Of a stretch of 64,000 nt of DNA, positions 1 to 7,467 are shown one piece after another. Origin of the DNA: Citricoccus alkalitolerans (GTDB lineage: Bacteria > Actinomycetota > Actinomycetes > Actinomycetales > Micrococcaceae); contig NZ_BAAALH010000002.1 in assembly GCF_039528175.1 (NCBI RefSeq), forward strand, positions 1,488,001-1,552,000, in the 5' to 3' direction. Made by a program: the position numbers and the translations under genes. The number at the start of each line of letters is the position of its first letter. Position 1 is the first letter of the stretch. A model generated the notes under the pieces. That model saw nothing but the letters and a program-made list of their open reading frames with translations. It made no database searches and was not told the origin of the DNA.

Positions 1-637
1 AGGCGCTGAGGTGCACGAGGGAGCTCCACTGCGTGTCCGTGGGGACATCGTCCGTGTACATCCCGTCGACCTCGATTCCCACCGACTGGTCATTGAACCC
101 GTAGGCATGGGCGCCCTCGATGAATCGGGTCCCGTCCACCAGAGCGTCGAGCGAGCCGTGCCGGCCCTCGAGCATCTGGCCGCCGCGGGCGATGGTGAAC
201 TGCTGGCCGGTGTCCGCCCAGCCATTGGTCATGTGGTTCCGCTGGATCAGCCGAGCCACCTCCTCGGCGGCGGCAACGGAGAAGTCGTTCGAGTTCACGT
301 GCGTGGTGTGGTGGATGACCAGGTGCGTCGGCCGGCGCGTGAGGATCGGAAGCGACCCCTGGGCGGCCGAGGCGCCCCAGTCGCTCGTGGAGATGATGTC
401 CGGCTGGCTCACGGTGGCGGCGAACGCAGGGGTGCTGGAGGCGGAGACCGCGGTCCCGAACGCGATGGCGCCACCCAGGGCAGCGGTGCCCTGCAGCAGC
501 CGTCGTCGGGACAAGCGGGCCGACCGTGAGGGCGCGGAGGCGGCAGCAGTCGCGGTTGCAGTTGAGGGTGTGGATGCGGACGCAGGTGCAGGCGTGGGGA
601 CGGGCGCGATGATGTGGTCTGTCACGTCAGGCTCCAT
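1..637 (-). CDS. Tat-exported PGRP-type N-acetylmuramoyl-L-alanine amidase (3' end off window)
   Basis: The left edge cuts this gene, leaving about 212 N-terminal residues. A long Ala/Pro/Ser-rich leader (residues 1-40) precedes a twin-arginine motif, SRRRLLQG (43-50), a hydrophobic stretch and a likely cleavage site after AFA (about 73). This predicts export in folded form. From residue about 84 the sequence matches the peptidoglycan recognition/amidase_2 fold: a W-G-A entry (SDWGAS), the first zinc-ligand region LVIHHT (107-112), and the conserved GW-D-QF-I-EGRH block (139-160). Such enzymes cleave the lactyl-amide bond between muramic acid and L-Ala in peptidoglycan. The ATG at 637 is chosen because the Tat leader begins there; a purine-rich AAGGCGAG lies upstream. 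The remaining catalytic residues are outside the window, so activity cannot be judged. Confidence 0.85.
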   Translation of the reverse strand, partial: MEPDVTDHIIAPVPTPAPASASTPSTATATAAASAPSRSARLSRRRLLQGTAALGGAIAFGTAVSASSTPAFAATVSQPDIISTSDWGASAAQGSLPILTRRPTHLVIHHTTHVNSNDFSVAAAEEVARLIQRNHMTNGWADTGQQFTIARGGQMLEGRHGSLDALVDGTRFIEGAHAYGFNDQSVGIEVDGMYTDDVPTDTQWSSLVHLSA

Positions 638-800
638 TCAGGACGGCTCGCCTTCTCGCGGGGGACTGCTGGGGAAGCACGCGAGGGACGGACCGCTGGT
701 GGTGGTCGACTTGAGACGGTGACCCCACCGTACGCACGTGACCAGCGTCAATGCCGGTAGAAACGCCGGGGATCCGGCGACGCCGCCCTGGTCCCGCCCG

Positions 801-1615
801 TCATCGGCCCGGCCCCGTGCCCGTATTGACCTGCCCTGCCCGCCCCGAGAGCAGGTGTCGGAAAGTCTCGGGAGCCTCGAGGATCCAAGTGCCCGCTCCG
901 GCTCGGCCCACCAGCAAGCCGAGCCAGATGACCATTGGCGCCACCACGGCAACGACTACTGGCGCCGACCAGTCGGACACCTCCACGTCGGCGACGTGCA
1001 GCAGACATGCCACTGCCACGATGAACACCGTGTGGGACAGATAGACCTCCAGGGTGTGCCGCCCCACGTGGACCAGCGGCGCCAGCACGACGCCGGCCAC
1101 CAGCCATCGCGCCCGGCCCGCCCGACGTCGGGATGGGGGAGCAGAGCGGTCCCGGGAACCGAACAGCGCTGCGCCGATGAAGAGCACGAAGTACTGGGGG
1201 AAGCCATAGAGCCCGGTGCCGAGCGAGTCGCGCTGGTCGGGGCCGATGGCCGGCTGCACCACGCCAGACCAGAGGACCGAGACACCCACGGCGGCACCCA
1301 GCACCAGCCACGGCGGCAGTCGCCAAACCAGCCGTCCCAGGGAGAAGAACACGATCAGGGCCCACAGGAACCAGAGTTCGGCGTTCGGTCTCAGCGGGCT
1401 GAGTACCAGGAACAGCACCTGGCTGCGGAGGTTTCCATCGGTCACCTCGGGCAGAACGGCCCCGCCGACCACCCGATAGCCGAGGACAGTGACCGGCCAG
1501 AGAAGGAAGGCCCACAACAGCACCCGGCCTGATGCAGCCACAGCGTCGTGTGCAGGACGACCACCAGGACGATCGAGAGCCCTTTGGCAGCGTCCACCCA
1601 GTCCGTGCGTTGCAT
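801..1615 (-). pseudogene. Broken acyltransferase-3 family membrane protein
   Basis: This is a damaged paralogue of the intact acyltransferase at 10268-11482. The ATG at 1615 opens WVDAAKGLSIVLVVVLHTTL, the family's first transmembrane segment (intact copy: WVDTAKGISILLVVLLHTSL). The match then breaks at about 1527. It resumes in another frame with RVLLWAFLLWPVTVLGYRVV (intact copy: LLAWVFLLWQIPVIAYRII) and runs to the stop at 801 through PLRPNAELWFLWAL and GRHTLEVYLSH. Compared with the intact copy, some 45-50 codons after the first segment are missing, and the loss is not a multiple of three. The downstream frame alone is open for 246 codons but lacks the N-terminal catalytic part, so I call a pseudogene. 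An internal restart giving a short membrane protein cannot be excluded. Confidence 0.75.
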
Positions 1616-1621
1616 GCTTGA

Positions 1622-2689
1622 TCCACCGATGTCACGAAACTCGAGCGCATCCACGCCGCCTCCGCCCAGGCCCGCGACCTGTCCATCGGCGTGTTCGGCT
1701 TCCTCACCCGCGCCTTCAGCCGGAACAACCGGGCCGAGGCCGTGGTGCTCGGGGCCATCCTGGGTGCCGGGTTCCTGCTCGTGTCCGCCGGACACATCAC
1801 CGCCGGTGCCGTGACCACGGCGGCCCTGCTGTTCCACCGGCTGTTCAACCCGATCGGGGCCCTGGTCGGCATGTTCGACCAGGTCCAGTCCGCCGGGGCC
1901 TCGCTGGCCCGGATGGCCGGCGTCGTCTCCCTGCCGGTGCCCGAGCGTACGGCACGGCTGCACGGCGGCACGCTGGAACTGGCCGGCGTCTCCCACACCT
2001 ACGACGACGGCACCCCTGCCCTGCACGACGTCCACCTGACGATCGGGCCGGGAGAGGTGGTGGCCGTCGTCGGGACCACCGGTGCGGGCAAGTCCACGCT
2101 GGCACAGATCGCGGCGGGCCTGACAGCACCGACGTCCGGCACGGCGCGACTGGGCGGGATCGAGCTGGTCGAGACCGATCCGGGCAGCCTGCGCGAGCAC
2201 ATCACCATGGTCTCCCAGGAGGTGCACGGCTTCGCCACCACGGTGGCCGAGAACCTGCGTGTGGCCCGGCCGGAGGCTGACCGATCGGTACTCGAGGAGG
2301 CCCTGGAATCCGTGGGTGCCAGCTGGGTGGCGCACTTGCCGCAGGGCCTGGACACAGAGGTCGGAGAGGGCGGATACCGGCTGGATCCCATGCAGCTGCA
2401 GATGCTGGCCCTGGCCCGGGTGGCGCTCGCCGACCCTCAACTGGTGGTGCTGGATGAGGCCACAGCGGAGGCCAGTTCGGCCGGAGCCCGCCGGTTGGAT
2501 GTCGCGGCGGCACGGGTCCTGCAGGGTCGCAGCGGACTGGTAGCGGCGCACCGGCTCAGCCAGGCCGTGGCCGCGGACAGGATCCTGGTGATGTCAGCCG
2601 GACGGATCGTGGAGTCGGGGACGCACGAGGAGTTGAGGGCGGCCGATGGGCACTATGCCGAGCTCTCCCGCGCCTGGTTCGGCGACTGA
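1622..2689 (+). pseudogene. 5'-truncated ABC exporter (end of membrane domain plus ATPase)
   Basis: The frame is open from a TGA at 1619-1621 to the stop at 2689 and already reads family-like sequence at its first codons (KLERIHAASAQARDLS), so the start and most of the membrane domain are missing. Visible are the last exporter helices, a Walker A motif (GTTGAGKST, about 2072-2098), the Q-loop (MVSQE), Walker B (LVVLDEATAE) and the H-loop (AAHRLS). The canonical LSGGQ signature is replaced by YRLDPMQLQMLALAR. A divergent signature of this kind is typical of an actinobacterial exporter subgroup, so it is not itself damage. An internal ATG at 1691 could still give a 332-residue protein containing the ATPase, but without a complete membrane domain it should not transport. 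It abuts the acyltransferase pseudogene head to head, which suggests one deletion affected both. Confidence 0.7.
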
Positions 2690-2719
2690 GATAGCGTTCG
2701 GTGACCCCTGCAGGTGCGG

Positions 2720-3673
2720 CTACGACGTGAACCAGCTGTTGTCGTAGTCCTCGATGTGCTGTGGATAGGGATAGGCGGTCAGGGCCTCGGTGATGACCTC
2801 GCGGAGCCATTCGACCGAAGGTGATGGAGCGACCCGTCGGAGTGTGTGCAGGCCGACGTGTCCGGGCTCCAAGGTGAAGGGGAGAATGAACTTCCGCACC
2901 GGGCTGCGCTTGACGAACATGTCCCCGAGGAACAGCGGCACCACGCAGTACGAATCGGTGGCCGCAATGGTCTCGTCCACCACCGAGTAGTTCGGCAGGG
3001 CGATGGAGGATGCGTGCTGCCCCGGCAGCTGACCGAGCGTCTGTTCCACATGCTGGTGACCTAGGGCCCCGGATACCACGACTCGCTGTTCCGCCGACAG
3101 TTCCGGCACCGTCGGTGCCGCCGAGAGGCGAGGGTGGGATGCGGCGCAGACCCCTACGTAGGGCATATCCATCAGGTGGTCGCGGACCACGACGTCCGGT
3201 GAGAAGGACGGCACGGCGATAGCCCCGTCGATCTCATTGCGGCGCAGTTGGTCCTCTAGCTGGGCGACATCCAACAGCGTCACCTCGATCTTGGCCAATG
3301 GTGCCTGCTCCTGGATGGCCTTGACCACGAATGAGAAGAGTGCCATCAGGGCCAAGTCGGTCATCATCAGGCGGAACGTGCGGGTGGTCTCAGCGGCCCG
3401 GAACTCGGTGGCGCTCTGTACTACCGAGTCCATCAATTGGATGGCCTGGATCATCCGTGGGTACAGCGATTCCGCCACGGGAGTCGGTTCCAAACCTGCG
3501 CGGTTGCGCAGGAACAAGGGATCAGCGAAGAGTTTCCGAAGCTTGCCCAGGGCATAACTGACGGAGGGCTGGCTGAGGTACAGCACGTGCGCGGCTTGAG
3601 TGACGCTCCTGGTCTCGTAGACGACCACGAACGTCCGCAACAGGTTCATGTCGTATGAATCAGCCGTGCCCAT
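2720..3673 (-). CDS. LysR-family transcriptional regulator
   Basis: A 317-residue LTTR of normal length. The N-terminal winged helix-turn-helix is clear (MNLLRTFVVVYETRSVTQAA, then LYLSQPSVSYALGKLRKLF), and the remainder is the periplasmic-binding-like effector domain. The start ATG at 3673 is preferred over one five codons upstream because GGGGAAGC sits just before it. The gene is divergent from the binding protein at 3835, with a 161-bp shared upstream region. This is the usual LTTR arrangement in which the regulator controls the divergent genes, here the binding protein and demethylase. The effector cannot be read from the sequence. Its 3' end converges closely on the ABC exporter remnant. 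Confidence 0.9.
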   Translation of the reverse strand: MGTADSYDMNLLRTFVVVYETRSVTQAAHVLYLSQPSVSYALGKLRKLFADPLFLRNRAGLEPTPVAESLYPRMIQAIQLMDSVVQSATEFRAAETTRTFRLMMTDLALMALFSFVVKAIQEQAPLAKIEVTLLDVAQLEDQLRRNEIDGAIAVPSFSPDVVVRDHLMDMPYVGVCAASHPRLSAAPTVPELSAEQRVVVSGALGHQHVEQTLGQLPGQHASSIALPNYSVVDETIAATDSYCVVPLFLGDMFVKRSPVRKFILPFTLEPGHVGLHTLRRVAPSPSVEWLREVITEALTAYPYPQHIEDYDNSWFTS

Positions 3674-3834
3674 GCTTCCCCAAGTCAAGCGGTTATATAG
3701 ATGGTCCCGATGTTGAGTTCGGCTCTTTTGATTGGCTTGATAGTGCCTCCGATCCTACCGTTGGTTCCAGAGTGCTCTACATCACACCAAGCCGGCTCCA
3801 ACCCCCACGGAGCCCTGTTCTTCGAGGTGACATC

Positions 3835-4866
3835 ATGGGTCTTCCCCTTCGTTCTGAGCGCCGCTCCACCGTCCTCTGGACTAGTTCGGCCGCCGCCGTC
3901 CTCGCCCTGTCCTTGGCTGCCTGCGGCGGTGGCTCCCCCTCTGGCGACACTGCACCCACCGGGGCGGCGGACGACGCCGGCGCCTCGGGTGAGGTTCAGA
4001 CGGTCACTGTGGGTGTCATGCCCCTGGTGGACCTGGCGCCGCTCCATCTGGGTATCGACCAGGGAATCTTCGAGAAGCATGGTCTGGAGTTGGAGCTCGA
4101 GACCGCCCAGGGCGGCGCCGCCATCATTCCCGCCGTCACGAGTGGCCAGGCAGACTTCGGCTTCAGCAATCCCACCAGCCTGCTGATCGCAGCCTCGAAA
4201 GGGCTGGACATCAAAGTAATCGCCGCTGGCGGCTCCAGCACCGGGGACGAAGCGACGGACTACGGCGCCACCGTGGTCCTGCCGAACTCGGATTTCGAGT
4301 CCGCCGCTGACCTCGAAGGCCACACCGTGGCGGTGAACACTCTGAACAACATCTCCGACTCCACTGTGAAGGAGGCCGTGCGCCAGTCCGGTGGAAACCC
4401 CTCCGCAGTCGAATTCGTGGAGATGCCCTTCCCGAACATGGTCGCGGCCGTGGAGCAGGGGACCGTTGATGCGGCCTTCCTCGTGGAGCCCTTCCTGACC
4501 ATGGGTCTAGCGGAAGCGATGAAGCCGGTCTTCTGGAACTGGATGGAGGTATCCCCGGACCTGATGGCTTCCGCCTACTTCACCACCGGAGCCCTGGCCG
4601 AGGAAGACCCGGAGCTGGTCGCGGCGTTCCAGGCGGCGATAGCCGAGTCCGCGGACTATGCCGAGTCCCACCCGGAGGAGACGCGATCCATCCTCGACAC
4701 CTATACCTCGATTCCTCCGGAGACCGCGGCGGAGCTTCGGTTGCCGCGCTGGGTCGACGACATCAATGACGACTCGCTCGAACGGCTGATCGAGATCAGC
4801 ACGGAAGATGGACTGCTGGACGGGGGGCTCTCCGTCGAGGACGTGGTCCTGCCGGACGCTCGCTGA
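3835..4866 (+). CDS. ABC transporter substrate-binding lipoprotein (NMT1/SsuA-like)
   Basis: A 343-residue lipoprotein. A basic N-terminus and hydrophobic stretch end in the lipobox LAAC (Cys30), followed by a Gly/Ser/Ala linker. The mature part is an SsuA/NrtA/ThiY-type binding protein: VTVGVMPLVDLAPLHLGID opens the first lobe, then come GIFEKHGLELELETAQGGAA, SGQADFGFSNP and EQGTVDAAFLVEPF. Members bind sulfonates, nitrate, pyrimidine precursors or aromatic acids. The start ATG is set by GAGGTGA six bases upstream. Unusually, neither a permease nor an ATPase gene follows. Downstream are a stem-loop and then a LigM-like demethylase, so a methoxylated or N-methylated substrate is a reasonable inference but is not shown. 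Divergent from the LysR gene at 2720. Confidence 0.85.
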   Translation: MGLPLRSERRSTVLWTSSAAAVLALSLAACGGGSPSGDTAPTGAADDAGASGEVQTVTVGVMPLVDLAPLHLGIDQGIFEKHGLELELETAQGGAAIIPAVTSGQADFGFSNPTSLLIAASKGLDIKVIAAGGSSTGDEATDYGATVVLPNSDFESAADLEGHTVAVNTLNNISDSTVKEAVRQSGGNPSAVEFVEMPFPNMVAAVEQGTVDAAFLVEPFLTMGLAEAMKPVFWNWMEVSPDLMASAYFTTGALAEEDPELVAAFQAAIAESADYAESHPEETRSILDTYTSIPPETAAELRLPRWVDDINDDSLERLIEISTEDGLLDGGLSVEDVVLPDAR

Positions 4867-4875
4867 CCTTTCACC

Positions 4876-4909
4876 CGCCGGCCGGAGGCAGCCGAGGTTC
4901 CGGCCGGCG
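4876..4909 (+). terminator. GC-rich stem-loop between binding protein and demethylase genes
   Basis: Perfect 11-bp arms CGCCGGCCGGA and TCCGGCCGGCG enclose a 12-base loop, ten bases after the stop of the substrate-binding protein. No T-tract follows. It could be a partial terminator or a 3'-protecting hairpin giving more binding protein than demethylase from one transcript, a common pattern for binding-protein genes. The function is inferred; the structure is seen directly. Confidence 0.5.
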
Positions 4910-4967
4910 TCGGAACACCTCGAACTCAACACCGCAGAGCACCACCACCAACCGAGGAGAGAACCAG

Positions 4968-6257
4968 ATGGCCTATACCGTTCAGGACATGCGCAAAGGG
5001 CCCGAGGGCTACGCCTGGAGCCGCTTCGGATTACCCGAGTACACCGATTGGATGGACGAGAGTCTGTCCTGGAAGGAGTCCTGCTACATCGGCGACTGGT
5101 CCTTCCTCTGGCAGCACCGCTTCACCGGTCCGGACGCCCTGAAGCTGATCGCGGACTTCACCGTCAACAGCTTCGAGACCTTCGAGGTCGGCCAGTCAAA
5201 GCACGCCGTCCACACGAACAAGGACGGCAAGGTCATCCACGAGGGCGTGCTGACCAAGTTCGGCGAGGAAGACTTCATGGTCCACGGACGCGGCGGTTAC
5301 TGGTTGTCCTTCAACCTGGGGCGCGGTGAGTATGACGCCCAGGTCACCCGCGACGACTGGTTCATGTACCAGGTCTCAGGGCCGAAGGCGATCAAGGTGC
5401 TGGAGTCGCTCACCGACGCCGAGGTGCTGCTGAGTGCGAAGTTCATGCATGCCGTGCCAGTGCGGATTGCCGGTCATGACATCTTCGCCCTGCGCCAGGG
5501 GATGGCCGGTGAGCTTGGATTCGAGCTGCAGGGGCCGAAGGAGTTCGGCGAAGATGTCTATCAAGCAGTCTTAGAGGCCGGGCAGGAGCACCACATCCGC
5601 AAGATGGGTGGGCGCATTGCAATGATCAATCACCTCGAGGCTTCCTACCCGACCATTGCCAGCGACTACATTCCGGCCATCTTCGACGAGGACATGACTG
5701 AGTATATGGAGTACTTCCTGGCCTCCATGCCCTCCTTCGCCCAGCCCGCCTACATCGCCGGCAGTTTCGAAGGACGGGACCCCTCGGAGTACTACCGCAG
5801 TCCCATCGAACTCGGGTGGGCCAAGGTGGTCACCACGCGGCGTGCGGACTACCTCGGCGCCCAGGCCCTCGCCGCGGAGAAGGCGAATCCGCGCCGCGTG
5901 CTCCGCACCCTGGAATGGAACGCCGAGGACGTGGCCGCGGTGCAGAACTCCCTGCTCGGGGAAGGGGAACACTATGACTTCATGGAGATGCCCCGGGACC
6001 AGCGCGGATACATGTGGTGTGACCGGATCGAGGTAGACGGGGTTCTCGTGGGCACCGCGACCTCCCGCGGCTACAGCTACTTCTTCCGCAAGATGCTCTC
6101 CCTGGCGACCGTGGACGTGGAGCACGCGGAGATCGGCACGTGCGTCAACGTGATCTGGGGTGCCCCCGGTCATCCGCAGAAGTCAATACGCGCCGTGGTG
6201 CGGCCTGCCCCCTATAAGGAGGATCGATCACGAGGCGAGCTGCGGGCCGCCTCCTGA
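4968..6257 (+). CDS. GcvT-fold aminomethyltransferase, LigM-like THF-dependent demethylase
   Basis: A 429-residue member of the glycine-cleavage T-protein family. The general layout and segments such as YQVSGPKAIKVLESLTD, FALRQGMAGELGFELQGPKE and GWAKVV match the subgroup that includes vanillate/syringate O-demethylases (LigM, DesA). These move a methyl group from a methoxy- or methylamino-substrate to tetrahydrofolate. A GCVT C-terminal barrel follows (GVLVGTATSRGYSYFFRKML near residues 360-380). CGAGGAGAG lies a few bases before the ATG. The gene follows a solitary ABC binding protein and shares its likely LysR control. No metF- or LigH-like gene for recycling methyl-THF is nearby. Other possible substrates are dimethylglycine, DMSP or methylated aromatics; the substrate is unassigned. 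Confidence 0.75.
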   Translation: MAYTVQDMRKGPEGYAWSRFGLPEYTDWMDESLSWKESCYIGDWSFLWQHRFTGPDALKLIADFTVNSFETFEVGQSKHAVHTNKDGKVIHEGVLTKFGEEDFMVHGRGGYWLSFNLGRGEYDAQVTRDDWFMYQVSGPKAIKVLESLTDAEVLLSAKFMHAVPVRIAGHDIFALRQGMAGELGFELQGPKEFGEDVYQAVLEAGQEHHIRKMGGRIAMINHLEASYPTIASDYIPAIFDEDMTEYMEYFLASMPSFAQPAYIAGSFEGRDPSEYYRSPIELGWAKVVTTRRADYLGAQALAAEKANPRRVLRTLEWNAEDVAAVQNSLLGEGEHYDFMEMPRDQRGYMWCDRIEVDGVLVGTATSRGYSYFFRKMLSLATVDVEHAEIGTCVNVIWGAPGHPQKSIRAVVRPAPYKEDRSRGELRAAS

Positions 6258-6290
6258 TCCTTCGCCACCACATCCTTCGCCACCACATTG

Positions 6291-6324
6291 TGCGGGCAGA
6301 GATGACCAGTCATCTCTGCCCGCA
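6291..6324. repeat. Dispersed palindrome, copy 1 (TGCGGGCAGA family)
   Basis: Perfect 15-bp inverted repeat (TGCGGGCAGAGATGA and its complement) around a 4-base loop CCAG, followed by AAG. It lies between the convergent ends of the demethylase (6257) and siderophore-interacting protein (6351) genes. There it could act as a two-way terminator. The outer arms are the same as in the copies at 20505 and 28688, while the inner bases differ. Confidence 0.85.
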
Positions 6325-6350
6325 AAGTTGTTCTTAGGTGTGGGGTCTGG

Positions 6351-7343
6351 TCAGGAGCCCTCAGCGCGGCCGATCTTCCAGTACCCCATGAAGGAGACGC
6401 ACTTCCGGTCGATGCCCAGGCCCTTGACCAGGTGGCGGCGCAAGCCGGTGATGGTGCCGGCCTCACCAGCCAGCCAGGCGTACCAATGGCCATGCGGGGT
6501 CTCCGGGGGAACCTCCCACAGGGTGGCTTCCGTATCGGCTGCCTCTGCGTCGGTCTCGCCCACGACGCCGGCCGCGCCAACCGCGCCGTCGGATGCGGTC
6601 CCAGCAGCACCAGCACCGGCCACTTCCGCGCCGAACTCGCGGCCCCAGGCCTGTACGGCCTCGGTCAGGGCCTGGCCGTGCGGACGATCACCGCGGGCCA
6701 GCCAATTCAGCTGCATCCCGGGTGGTGTGGCAACGGGCAGGATGTCCCCGGCGTCCGGCACCTCGATGAACACGTGCCCGCTGAAGCTCTCGTCGAGGGT
6801 CTCCAGAATGGCGCAGATCGCGGGGGCGGCGGTCTCGTCGCCCACCATCAGCACCGTGCGTGCCGTGCCCGGATCCCACTCGATGCCCCCGCTGCGGCCG
6901 CGGCCGCGCGTCTCGGAGCGCTCGTCCGGCCCGAGGATCACCATCTCGTCCCCGATGGCGGCCCCCAGTGCCCACGCAGATGCGGGTCCGGTGGTGCCGT
7001 GCAGCACGAAGTCCACGTCGATCTCGCGGACCTCTGGGCGGACCTCGCGCACGGTGTAGGTGCGCATCGCGTTGCGCTCGGCGTCCGGCAGCTCACGCCA
7101 GCGGGTATACCACTCCATCATCGCGGGGGCGGGCTCGGCGAACAGGCCCACGTCCGGCAGGGTGCCGTCCGCGCGGGGCAGCATGAGCTTGATGCGCTGA
7201 TCGAGGCCGCCGGTGCCGAAGAACTGCAGGTCGTCGTCGGCGAAGGTGAACCGGACGAAGTGCTCGCCGAGCCGGCTGATCCGCGCCACCCGAGTCCGGT
7301 ACGCGCGGGTCGAGGGGTACGTCTGGGTCGCGGTCGCGGTCAT
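6351..7343 (-). CDS. Siderophore-interacting protein (FAD-binding ferric-siderophore reductase)
   Basis: A 330-residue SIP/ViuB-family flavoprotein that should reduce ferric siderophores in the cytoplasm to release iron. The N-terminal FAD-binding domain carries the family motif RTYTVRE (94-100). The C-terminal NAD(P)H-binding half includes the VGDETAAPAI region and ends in HWYAWLAGEAG and CVSFMGYWKIGRAEGS. Between them is an unusually long Ala/Gly/Glu-rich stretch (about residues 236-275) that makes the protein about 50 residues longer than most relatives; it looks like a disordered linker. The ATG at 7343 has GGAAAGC upstream. A promoter with an adjacent iron box lies at 7395-7444, so expression should rise under iron starvation. 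The matching siderophore importer is at 15346-19457. Confidence 0.92.
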   Translation of the reverse strand: MTATATQTYPSTRAYRTRVARISRLGEHFVRFTFADDDLQFFGTGGLDQRIKLMLPRADGTLPDVGLFAEPAPAMMEWYTRWRELPDAERNAMRTYTVREVRPEVREIDVDFVLHGTTGPASAWALGAAIGDEMVILGPDERSETRGRGRSGGIEWDPGTARTVLMVGDETAAPAICAILETLDESFSGHVFIEVPDAGDILPVATPPGMQLNWLARGDRPHGQALTEAVQAWGREFGAEVAGAGAAGTASDGAVGAAGVVGETDAEAADTEATLWEVPPETPHGHWYAWLAGEAGTITGLRRHLVKGLGIDRKCVSFMGYWKIGRAEGS

Positions 7344-7394
7344 GGTCTGCTTTCCGTAGGGATCGAGGCGGGGCCTCCGCGTGCCAGTGGGGGG

Positions 7395-7413
7395 GAAGGT
7401 TAGGCACGCCTAA
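7395..7413 (-). promoter_or_regulatory. DtxR/IdeR-type iron box upstream of the SIP gene
   Basis: The 19-mer contains the palindrome TTAGGC-AC-GCCTAA and matches 14 of 19 positions of the DtxR/IdeR consensus TTAGGTTAGGCTAACCTAA. It starts two bases downstream of a putative -10 element, a position where a bound repressor would block transcription. Iron-dependent repression is inferred from this match. Confidence 0.75.
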
Positions 7414-7415
7414 TT

Positions 7416-7444
7416 AATCTACGGAATCATGTCGTAATGTGCAA
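7416..7444 (-). promoter_or_regulatory. Putative promoter of the SIP gene
   Basis: On the minus strand, TTGCAC (7444-7439) and TAGATT (7421-7416) are separated by 17 bases and lead directly into the iron box. The siderophore-uptake operon promoter at 19554-19582 has the same arrangement with the same spacings, which strengthens both calls. Confidence 0.55.
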
Positions 7445-7467
7445 CGAGGGGGTGTGCTGCCCACCCC

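Noticed and set aside
748..1998. Long minus-strand frame of 416 codons overlapping both pseudogenes
   Set aside because: Its translation is Arg/Pro/Gly-rich, without a domain, and it crosses the acyltransferase and ABC remnants that have clear family matches in other frames.
2370..2440. Missing LSGGQ signature in the ABC exporter remnant as a disabling mutation
   Set aside because: A divergent signature of this kind occurs in an actinobacterial exporter subgroup; the gene is called broken because of its 5' truncation, not the signature.
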